Source: PALSA-243 sp036268375 (lineage in GTDB: Bacteria > Acidobacteriota > Terriglobia > Bryobacterales > Bryobacteraceae). From it: a stretch of DNA of 21,669 bases. The stretch covers positions 1-21,669 of the forward strand of contig DATAUH010000574.1 in the NCBI GenBank assembly GCA_036268375.1, given 5' to 3'. Both the position numbers and the translations under genes were made by a program. The notes below the pieces were generated by a model. The model saw only the letters and a list, made by a program, of their open reading frames with translations, ran no database searches and was not told the DNA's origin. Below, one piece after another: positions 14,529 through 21,669 of this stretch (position 1 is its first letter; each line of letters starts with the position of its first letter).

Positions 14529-15701
14529 ATGAAGCCCCTAGGGCTATGCTGCCTAGTTGTAACGGTTTTAGCTGCTACTGTTCCTTCCTTCGCGCAACAA
14601 GTCATTTCTGCTAAATCTGGACTCTTGAATTATTCCGAAGGCGACGTCACAATTGACGCCGCTCCGGTCGATTTATCTGGCGTTCATTTCTCTGAAGTGA
14701 AAGAAAATTCCGTTGTCAAAACAACGGACGGTCGCGCGGAAATGCTGCTCACCCCCGGCGTTGTGCTGCGCCTGGGCGAGAACAGCTCTCTGCGAATGGT
14801 CCGTAACCGCCTCATCGACACGCGACTTGAACTTCTCACCGGGTCGGCGGTCGTGGAAGCAGATCAAATCGCGAAAGACACCAGCGTCACCATCGTCTGC
14901 AAAGACGCAACCGTGACGCTGCCAAAAGCTGGTCTGTATCGCTTCGATACCGAACCGGCGCAGATGAAAGTTTATAAGGGTGACGCCGACGTCGAAATGG
15001 CCGGAAACACGACTTCCGTTTCTAGCGGACACCTGACATCTCTCACCGGCGATAAAACGCTGGTCGCAAAGTTCGATGCCGATAACACCGACCCGCTCGA
15101 TCGTTGGAGCCACCGCCGCGGCAGTTATCTCGCGATGGCGAACACTTCGGCGGCCAACGGTCTGATGGTTGGATCCGGCTATGGCGCGGGCTACCCCGGT
15201 TGGGGCATGAACGGCTGCAGTTCCGCCTGGGCGTGGAACACTTACTACAGCATGATGACCTACATGCCCTGTTCTGGAAGCTTTTACAGCCCGTACGGCT
15301 ACCGCTTCTGGAGCCCGTGGGCCATCTATGGATACAACGGATACGCGCCGGGAATCTGGGGCGGCGGGGCTTCGCGCACCGGTGTTTCGGGTTCTGGCTC
15401 TGCATCGCTGGCCCGTCCAGCAGCGACCGCCAGCAATCGCGCGAACTCTCCTGCCGCGCAAGTCGGTTCGTCACGCGCAACCTTTGGTAACAACGGAAAC
15501 ATGGGACGGGTTGGCGCGGTGGCTCCCGCAATGGCCTCCAGCAACGGTGGCTTTGCCGGGGGTAGCGGCGCTTCCTCGGGCGGCGGTGGCGGCGGATTCG
15601 CCGGTGGTAGCCGTGGAGTAAGCGCGGGCGCCGGCGGTGGCGGCGGCGGAGCTGCACGCGCGGGTGGCGGTGGCGGTGGCGGCGGCAGCCGCGGCAAATA
15701 A
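14529..15701 (+). CDS. Secreted FecR-domain protein with glycine-rich C-terminal tail
   Basis: Protein of 390 residues. The signal peptide ends at FAQ (about 22-23). A FecR-like beta domain covers about 37-155: GDVTIDAAPVDLS, GRAEMLLTPGVVLRLGENSSLRM, RLELLTGSAVVE, VTIVCKDATVTLPKAGLYRFD and MKVYKGDADVEMAGN. Then comes DRWSHRRGSYLAMAN (191-205), a Trp/Tyr/Gly/Met-rich segment with three cysteines, and a tail of almost pure Gly/Ser/Ala/Arg (about 335-390). There is no membrane helix or sigma-binding N-terminus as in FecR itself, so it is unlikely to be an anti-sigma regulator; a surface or matrix role is possible. AAAGG stands about 11 bases before ATG 14529. The antisense strand holds long open frames, a by-product of the repeats. 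Confidence 0.83.
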   Translation: MKPLGLCCLVVTVLAATVPSFAQQVISAKSGLLNYSEGDVTIDAAPVDLSGVHFSEVKENSVVKTTDGRAEMLLTPGVVLRLGENSSLRMVRNRLIDTRLELLTGSAVVEADQIAKDTSVTIVCKDATVTLPKAGLYRFDTEPAQMKVYKGDADVEMAGNTTSVSSGHLTSLTGDKTLVAKFDADNTDPLDRWSHRRGSYLAMANTSAANGLMVGSGYGAGYPGWGMNGCSSAWAWNTYYSMMTYMPCSGSFYSPYGYRFWSPWAIYGYNGYAPGIWGGGASRTGVSGSGSASLARPAATASNRANSPAAQVGSSRATFGNNGNMGRVGAVAPAMASSNGGFAGGSGASSGGGGGGFAGGSRGVSAGAGGGGGGAARAGGGGGGGGSRGK

Positions 15702-15725
15702 ACGCAGCGTTAACAGTTCGATCTC

Positions 15726-15757
15726 AAAAAGGGGCAGACTTCGGTCTGCCTCTTTTT
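15726..15757 (+). terminator. Intrinsic terminator with TTCG tetraloop
   Basis: Positions 15726-15739 pair with 15744-15757 over 14 bp (one G-U pair) around a TTCG tetraloop, starting with AAAAA and ending in a TTTTT run followed by CTTTCT. It lies 24 bases after the FecR-domain gene stop and is a textbook Rho-independent terminator, also symmetrical enough to work in both directions. Confidence 0.93.
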
Positions 15758-16040
15758 CTTTCTCAAGCGCCTCATTTCCTTTTCAGTCTTTTTAATTTGT
15801 TTCGCATTGAGTAACAACACCGCCGCCAAATAATGAAACAGTCCCGCCGTAAGCTTACATTGGGATGAACAAGACGCTCAATAGCCGCACCTTGTCGCGG
15901 TGTGTTCAAGCCATCACCGTTTTGATCTGCAAAACTCGAAACCCGTGTCTGGATTCGCTGGCGACGGCATCCGATACCCACTAACATCACCCGCAGGATC
16001 ACTCTCGCAAACAGCTTCTCGTCAGGGGGGTTTTATCACT

Positions 16041-19000
16041 ATGCATCGCCTTGTCGCGATCGGTTTTCTCTTCGCGTCCGTCCTGTTCGCTCAGACTAAC
16101 CGCGGCAGTATCACGGGAACGGTTACAGACCCAACCGGCGCTCTGGTGCCCGGTGCGCAAGTCTCGGTAACCAATCTTGGGACCAACGAAGCGCGGCACG
16201 CAACCACGGCGAATAACGGCGTCTTTACCGTCGCAGGTCTTGAACCGGTCGAATACCGCATCGAAGTCTCTGCGCAAGGCTTTAAGAAGGAAGTCGTAGA
16301 TCACATCAAGGTGGATACCGCGTCCATTTCGTCGGTCAACGTTCACCTCGAAACAGGTTCTGTGGACACGAAGGTCACGGTCGAAGCCTCGTCCGTAGGG
16401 ATCGACACGACGTCCGGAACTCTCAGCGCGACCGTCACGCAGCGGCAGATTGAAGACGCGCCGCTGCTAAATCGCAGCGTGCTCGACCTGGCGCTGACGC
16501 TTCCGAACGTGGCGGGTGACGCCGGCAGCGAAGACCCCACGATCACCGCCGGTACTCCCTGCCCGGGCTGCAATCTGGTCGTGGGCGGCGGCCGCCCCAT
16601 GAGCACGATGCTGATGGCGGACGGCACTAACAACACCGGCGTCTCCTTCGCACGCACGATCGTCAGTTTCACGCCGGAGACGGTGCAGGAGTTCACGATC
16701 CAAAGCTCGGCATTCTCCGCGGAGTATGGAAGCACTGGCGGCGGCGTCATCAATGCCACTACTAAAGCCGGCACTAACGGTTTTCACGGCACTGCGCTCT
16801 GGTACAACCGCAACCCCAACGCGGCGGCCGCGCCCTTTACGCTCGCGAGTTCCAACCGGCCCCAACCCACGCTGAAGTACAACCAGTTCTCGCTCGCCGC
16901 CGGTGGACCCGTCTACATTCCGAAGGTTTATAACGGCAAAAACAAGACGTTCTGGTTCGCCGCCATTGAACCGCAATACCGCCGCGACCATCTGGATCAA
17001 TACGGCCTCCTGCCCACGCCTGGAATGCTGAACGGCGATTTCAGCGGCCTCGTCAACACCAACAGCGGCTGGCTGCCGCAATCGGTTGTGAATCAGTTTC
17101 AGTCGATCGCGCCCAATGCGGTGGCAGCCGTCAACGGCGATAGCAACATCTACGACATCTACAATTTGGTCAACGGTAACCAACTGCAGGCCGCCACGCT
17201 GGCCACGGGACAAACATCCTTCGCGCCCTTCCCCGGAAACGTGATTCCGCAAAATATGCTGGATTCCACGGCGCTCAAATCCGAGCAGTACGTGGCTCCC
17301 GCCGGCCCCTACTTCTTGAATAGCAACGGCCTGATTTCGAATATCAACGCGCCGCGCATTCTGCAGCAGGATGAAAAGCGCTACACGGTCCGCATCGACG
17401 AAAATATCAGCGACCGGAACCATCTCTACGGACGCTACAGCGCTACCCCGATTGTGAAGGTGCAAGGCACGCCCGTTAGCCCCACCAACAACGGCGCGCA
17501 ATATAGCTGGGGCCAGCAGGCCATGATCAGCGACACGCACACGTTCACGCCCACGCTGATCAACGATCTGCGCCTGAACTACACGCGCGGACGCTTCAGC
17601 AACACCATTGATCCCCAGTACGATCCCTCTACGGGTCAGAATCTGAACACCCTGCTCGGCCTGCCCAGCATCACCAAGGGCGGTCTGCCTACATTCGCCT
17701 CGCTGTTCCCCGGATCGTCGCTCGGCGGCGGCGGCAGCACAGCCACTGGGTTCGGCGGCGCAGGCTCTACCAACGTCGACGACCGCGAAGAGCGCTACGC
17801 GATCACCGACATCATGTATAAGACCATCGGCGCGCACAGCATCAAGTTCGGCGGCGACGTGTCCAAGGCCTTCCAGAACGTGATCCCGCTCTACGGCGCC
17901 TTCGGCGGCGTCTACACCTTCGCGGCCACCCAAACCAACTCCACCGGCACGACCACGGGTACCGGCGGCTCCGTCTTCGCCAGTTTCCTGCTGGGGGTGC
18001 CGAGCACCAACGTGGTGATGCGCAACGTGGAGGTGCCGTACTACTACCGCTGGAAGTCCGGCGATGTGTTTTTCCAGGACGATTGGCACATCAAATCGAA
18101 CCTGACGCTGAACCTGGGCGTGCGCTGGACGCTCGAAATGCCCCGCACCGAAAAATATAATCACCAGGGCGTCTTCCGCCCGGATCTTGCTACAACACAG
18201 AACCTCTCCGCGCCTCTGACGCTCGCGGATGGCGAAGTGCTCACCTCGGCGACAACCGCGCCATTCCAGTTCTCCGGTATCGGCGGAAATTCGCCCTATC
18301 TCACCCCGCCTCAATACACCGATTTCGAGCCTCGCTTTGGGTTCGCGTACGCTCCCGGCGGCTTCTTCGCCGAACACCACATCGTGTTGCGCGGCGGCTG
18401 GGGGATGTCCCACGCGCCGATCAGCGGCTTCACGCAACTCCCTCAGCCCGATTTTGGCGCCACCGCGAATTTCACGCCTACCGCGCCTTCTGCCACCGCG
18501 AATCCGAATAACGTGATGCGCCTCGGCGAGAACCCGCCGTTGCTCACACCCACCAGCGTGAGCGGTCAGATCTACGGTCCGCAAGGTCCGCCCTCAAATG
18601 GACTCAGCTTTGCGAACGCGCTCTACTACCAGCAATCGTTCGGCGGCTTTGCGATTTCGCAGAACTATCACACGCCTTACGTGAATAACTGGAACGCCAC
18701 CATGTCCTGGCAGGTCAACCGAGACACAACCGTAGAGTTCGCCTATAGCGGCTCCATGGGCATCCACCTCTTCATGGGCCAGGAAGACTTGAATCCGAAG
18801 GACTCCAACAATATCTCCGCCGAACTGGCTCAAAACGTCAACACCACCGGCACCATCAACGACCCCCTGGGCCGCGTCAATCCCATCACCGGCAAGGTAC
18901 TCACCATTCAGAACGGAACGCTCGGCAGTCCCTACCTCGGCTACTCGAGCCTGTACCTTTGGTTCGACGCCGCCGGCAACAGCATACGCCATGCGGGCTA

Positions 19001-20054
19001 CGTTAACGTGGTGCGCCGCGTGGCGCGCGGCCTTACGTTCACGGCAAACTACACGCTTTCGAAATCGATCGACGACGCGTCCAGCGCCGGCGGCGACAAG
19101 AATGTCCTGACGGCGGTCAATGGCCAGGTCGGCGGACAAGTGGTCTTCGGCGGCACGCGCGCGGCCGATCGGGGCGTATCCACTTACGACCAGCGCCACG
19201 TCATTCACGGCTCCACGATTTACGACTTGCCCTTCGGCCGCAGCCAACGCTTCGGCGCCAACATGCCGCGCTGGGCGAACTATATCGTGGGCGGCTGGAC
19301 AACGACCGAACTGGTGCGCATCAACAGCGGCTTTCCCTATGTTCCTTATATTGGCGACACCAACCAGTTGGGCGACCTGACGCACAGCGTACGTCCCGAC
19401 ATCCTGACCGGCGTGCCGCTGAAGAATCCGCTGTACAGCAATAACTGCCCGATCGGCGCCAACTGCCAGCCATACGTGAATCCTTCCGCGTTCTTGCGGC
19501 CACCGCTGGGCGCACTGGGCAACGCGCCACGCACGCTCGATGGCCTGCGTGGCCCATGGAATACCTTCATCGACGCCTCGGTGCAGAAGACCATCAACCT
19601 CGACGAGAGCGGCAAGCGCCGGCTGCAGATTCGCGTCGACGCCCTGAACGTCTTCAACCACCCGACCTTCGCTTTCACTCCCGACAATGGGGGCGGCAGC
19701 GACTTCATGGGCAGCGCGCCCAGCACCGCCACCCTGACAACCGCGGCCTACAATACCTGGGCGACGGCGAACGGACAGCCGCTCTACGCCACCACGGCCG
19801 GCGCGGCCATTTACAACGGCATCGTGAACATGATCAACGCCCAGAAGACCGCCGGCGGCGCGCTACCGGCGAACTTCTACAGCGTGCCATTGCCTGCGAA
19901 CTTCTACGGCACTGCCGCAAACTCATATAACATCACCACGCTGCAAGGCTACAAAAATTATCAACTGCGCAATTCGTACAGTACGACCTTCGGCTCGCTT
20001 TATAACAACAACACGCCGCGGTATCTGCAGTTCGGGATCAAATTTTATTGGTAG
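16041..20054 (+). CDS. Oar-like TonB-dependent receptor with N-terminal carboxypeptidase-regulatory-like domain
   Basis: Outer-membrane protein of 1337 residues, the large class typical of acidobacteria. The signal peptide (MHRLVAIGFLFASVLFA) ends near 17. A CarboxypepD_reg-like beta-sandwich follows (GSITGTVTDPTGALVPGAQVSVTN to about 105), then a plug domain (about 120-260: LSATVTQRQIEDAPLLNRSVLDL, VQEFTIQSSAFSAEYGSTGGGVINATTK), then a beta-barrel to the C-terminal YLQFGIKFYW with a final aromatic residue. ATG 16041 was chosen because the signal peptide begins there and a GGGGGG tract lies about 10 bases upstream; the frame extends to 15900. In this class the ligand (oligosaccharide, peptide or metal complex) cannot be read from sequence. 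It is the only intact gene after the terminator at 15757; the 283-bp leader has a GTAAGCTTAC palindrome (15849-15858) but no clear promoter. Confidence 0.93.
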   Translation: MHRLVAIGFLFASVLFAQTNRGSITGTVTDPTGALVPGAQVSVTNLGTNEARHATTANNGVFTVAGLEPVEYRIEVSAQGFKKEVVDHIKVDTASISSVNVHLETGSVDTKVTVEASSVGIDTTSGTLSATVTQRQIEDAPLLNRSVLDLALTLPNVAGDAGSEDPTITAGTPCPGCNLVVGGGRPMSTMLMADGTNNTGVSFARTIVSFTPETVQEFTIQSSAFSAEYGSTGGGVINATTKAGTNGFHGTALWYNRNPNAAAAPFTLASSNRPQPTLKYNQFSLAAGGPVYIPKVYNGKNKTFWFAAIEPQYRRDHLDQYGLLPTPGMLNGDFSGLVNTNSGWLPQSVVNQFQSIAPNAVAAVNGDSNIYDIYNLVNGNQLQAATLATGQTSFAPFPGNVIPQNMLDSTALKSEQYVAPAGPYFLNSNGLISNINAPRILQQDEKRYTVRIDENISDRNHLYGRYSATPIVKVQGTPVSPTNNGAQYSWGQQAMISDTHTFTPTLINDLRLNYTRGRFSNTIDPQYDPSTGQNLNTLLGLPSITKGGLPTFASLFPGSSLGGGGSTATGFGGAGSTNVDDREERYAITDIMYKTIGAHSIKFGGDVSKAFQNVIPLYGAFGGVYTFAATQTNSTGTTTGTGGSVFASFLLGVPSTNVVMRNVEVPYYYRWKSGDVFFQDDWHIKSNLTLNLGVRWTLEMPRTEKYNHQGVFRPDLATTQNLSAPLTLADGEVLTSATTAPFQFSGIGGNSPYLTPPQYTDFEPRFGFAYAPGGFFAEHHIVLRGGWGMSHAPISGFTQLPQPDFGATANFTPTAPSATANPNNVMRLGENPPLLTPTSVSGQIYGPQGPPSNGLSFANALYYQQSFGGFAISQNYHTPYVNNWNATMSWQVNRDTTVEFAYSGSMGIHLFMGQEDLNPKDSNNISAELAQNVNTTGTINDPLGRVNPITGKVLTIQNGTLGSPYLGYSSLYLWFDAAGNSIRHAGYVNVVRRVARGLTFTANYTLSKSIDDASSAGGDKNVLTAVNGQVGGQVVFGGTRAADRGVSTYDQRHVIHGSTIYDLPFGRSQRFGANMPRWANYIVGGWTTTELVRINSGFPYVPYIGDTNQLGDLTHSVRPDILTGVPLKNPLYSNNCPIGANCQPYVNPSAFLRPPLGALGNAPRTLDGLRGPWNTFIDASVQKTINLDESGKRRLQIRVDALNVFNHPTFAFTPDNGGGSDFMGSAPSTATLTTAAYNTWATANGQPLYATTAGAAIYNGIVNMINAQKTAGGALPANFYSVPLPANFYGTAANSYNITTLQGYKNYQLRNSYSTTFGSLYNNNTPRYLQFGIKFYW

Positions 20055-20364
20055 GAAGCGCGCGTTGGCTGCCGAGGATTGCGAGGAGCACGCGCTAACC
20101 GGTGAACGCGCAGGTTATAAAAACTCCACGCCGATTGCGCTTGATTTGCACCGCGAAGTTCTAGGCCGATTTTCGATCCGTTCCCGCGCTCTTCGGGAAC
20201 TTATGCCGCGTTCGAAGTGCCGGAACATCAGTGATCCGATTCACTTGGCGGCATACGGAAACCGAAGACCCCGGAACGCCGCTCGATTGGCGGGCGGTGG
20301 CTCGCATTGCAGCGACTCTCTTCCTGAATCTGCCATTTTGGATCAACAAGGGAGCGCTATCTTA
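20055..20364 (+). pseudogene. Probable decayed coding remnant upstream of the membrane pseudogene
   Basis: No intact gene covers this 310-bp stretch, but pieces in successive frames read like protein. Frame 1 gives STPIALDLHREVLG (about 20119-20166). Frame 3 gives FDPFPRSSGTYAAFEVPEHQ, then a stop at 20232-20234. Frame 2 from a GTG at 20231 gives TPLDWRAVARIAATLFLNLPFWINKGALS and a stop at 20363-20365. The GTGA overlap and the final TAATG overlap with the following gene look like operon junctions, so these may be tails of two former genes. No family was recognised. Confidence 0.35.
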
Positions 20365-21490
20365 ATGGACCTGCCGCTCCCGCTCTATGTTGCGATCGTG
20401 GAAACGGGGTCGTTTCTCCTGACTTTCGTATTCTTTTGGGGCCTGCACTGGCTACGCAATCCTCACGACGTAGTCTCTTCCGTCTGATCGAAAACTCGTT
20501 CGGCACGGCGCCTGCGATAGTGCTGCGACCAAGTTACCTGCTGTTCCTCGCTCTTTGAGTGGCGGCAGGCATCGTCGCGCCGGTAATCCGAATGTTGCTC
20601 GCTCTGCACTACGAGTCAAAGTCACAGCTGATCATGGTCGTGGTGTGCCTTCTTAGTCGTCACAGGCAGAACCAGCTTTGTAACCGAAGCCAAGCTGGCA
20701 ATTTTCTCAAATAAGCTGGCTGTCGCGATCCTGTTAGCTGCGATGTTACGCGTCCGTGCCGGTTGGCTTGCGGCCCCAGATGGATTCACCTCAGAGCTTC
20801 CGGCCGGCGACCTTTCGATTCAACTGGCCCCGACGCTACCGCGGATTCTGCAGGGCTTCTCATCAATGTCACTGGAACTTGCGCCTCTGATGCTTGTGGC
20901 TAGCGATTTCGCAGGCCGTATCGAGACCCGCAAACAGCTGGCGCTCACCTCGCTTGCCGACTTGTGCGGACCGCTGTTCGCAACCAGGATATTCACAGAC
21001 ATGGTAAGCGTGGCGACGTATCATTCGCGAATGTACGGGCCACCTCGCATGGTTTTCGCGAGCATCCCGGTCTTGGGAGCCCTTCGCTTCGGATTCAACC
21101 GAATCGCGACAAGCGCGCCCGCTTTTTCAATCGCAAATCTGCTCCGCAGAACGTTATTCGCCGGTCTCGCCGCCGCCGTATTTTGGATCTCGACGGACGC
21201 GACGCTTTCCGATGCGCTCAGCGTGTTCAGCACATGCCTTGTCATCACCGCCGCGATCCTAACCGCCGACTTCATAAATGACGCAGAAGGTGACGACGCC
21301 AAAGCGTGTCGACTGGATTGCCTTCACCGCCCCTGCTAGCGGCGGCGCGACCGCTCGGTTGGTTCAATTCTTGATGGCCATCGAGGCATGGTGGAATCCA
21401 TGGCTGTTCCCGGCCTCCTGAGTGGGATTCGCGGTCTGCGCGTCCGGCCGCCTCCTGCAGCGACTAAGTTCCAGGCGGCAGCGGGCGTAG
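20365..21490 (+). pseudogene. Decayed polytopic membrane protein gene (three frameshifts, two internal stops)
   Basis: One membrane protein of about 370 residues can be followed across all three plus frames. Frame 1 from ATG 20365 (AAGGGAG about 10 bases upstream) gives LPLYVAIVETGSFLLTFVFF...LHWLRNP. Near 20460 it shifts to frame 3 (RRSLFRLIENSFGTAPAIVL), with a TGA at 20556. An extra base near 20646 returns it to frame 1 (AFLVVTGRTSFVTEAKLAIF through 21295), and near 21291-21298 it moves to frame 2 (PKRVDWIAFTA, MAIEAWWNPWLFP), with a TGA at 21419 and the end at 21488-21490. About ten hydrophobic stretches are visible. The segment LELAPLMLVASDFAGR faintly recalls NCS1-type permeases, but I do not assign a family. 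Neighbouring genes are intact, so base-calling error is a less likely cause than decay. Confidence 0.7.
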
Positions 21491-21669
21491 ACATCGCCGG
21501 GTGTCCTCTCGCCACTCACGAATCCGCCCTTACTCATGTGTACGCAGGCTCGGCCACATCAGGTAACTTCAAAACACGAAGGCTGCGAGCGAAAGATCTA
21601 TCCGGCGCCGGCACATTTCCTGTACACTATTCCAGCGATTGCGACGAATGAGACGTCGCGTTGCCGCCT

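Noticed and set aside
15540..15700. Dense GGC/GGT repeats that could be taken for a microsatellite or DNA-level repeat
   Set aside because: They encode the glycine-rich tail of the FecR-domain protein in frame, with varied glycine codons, and end at its stop codon; protein-level repetition explains them.
16467..18584. A 705-codon open frame on the minus strand opposite the TonB-dependent receptor
   Set aside because: The plus-strand protein is clearly a conserved receptor; the antisense frame has no ribosome site or recognisable domain and is Arg/Gly/Ala/Val-rich, as expected for the complement of GC-rich coding DNA. The same applies to 18594-19661 on the minus strand.
21648..21669. ATG at 21648 with TACACT at 21623-21628 as a possible -10 box, a gene running off the right edge
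   Set aside because: Only seven codons are visible and the -35 region is weak, so no gene can be supported. The 179 bp from 21491 to the edge otherwise show nothing recognisable.

Overview
The window looks like a chromosomal segment of an Acidobacteriota genome, probably close to Bryobacterales/Solibacter. This rests on remembered family distributions, not on a search. The pointers are: GC-rich coding DNA, a very large Oar-like TonB-dependent receptor with an N-terminal carboxypeptidase-regulatory-like domain, a FecR-domain protein with a glycine-rich tail, a DUF2911 lipid- or periplasm-directed protein, an M28 peptidase with a C-terminal Fn3-like module, and a BY-kinase that starts MSRVHDALRRAEQ.

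Layout. (a) 1-139, minus: the N-terminus of an ECF sigma factor that runs off the left edge. (b) 257-1986, plus: an ABC-2 type ATPase and membrane partner in overlapping genes. (c) 2017-4233, plus: a compact osmoprotectant (glycine betaine/choline/carnitine type) importer of ATPase, permease and lipoprotein binding protein, all overlapping. (d) 4294-4595: a non-coding element of about 300 bp bounded by two nested pairs of long inverted repeats, MITE-like. (e) 4674-7741, plus: DUF2911 protein, secreted M28 metallopeptidase and PPK2 polyphosphate kinase. (f) 7884-11274, plus: an exopolysaccharide export/chain-length/tyrosine-kinase operon (Wza-like, Wzz/GNVR, BY-kinase). (g) 11784-13239, plus: ECF sigma factor, small single-span putative anti-sigma factor and anchored Spy/CpxP-like protein, ended by a strong bidirectional terminator. 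(h) 13303-14319, minus: a BON-domain protein with a long charged/glycine-rich N-terminus. (i) 14529-15701, plus: the FecR-domain protein, followed by a textbook terminator with a TTCG loop. (j) 16041-20054, plus: the TonB-dependent receptor. (k) 20055-21490, plus: decayed coding DNA. A polytopic membrane-protein gene can be read across three frames, with three frameshifts and two internal stops.

Functionally this is a cell-envelope and stress neighbourhood: osmolyte uptake, polyphosphate metabolism, capsule/EPS export with phosphotyrosine control, an envelope-type sigma circuit and a large outer-membrane transporter. The least ordinary parts are the nested-palindrome element at 4294-4595, the membrane-protein pseudogene at the right end, and the sigma/single-span/Spy-like triad. 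I saw no tRNA, rRNA, CRISPR array or transposase gene.
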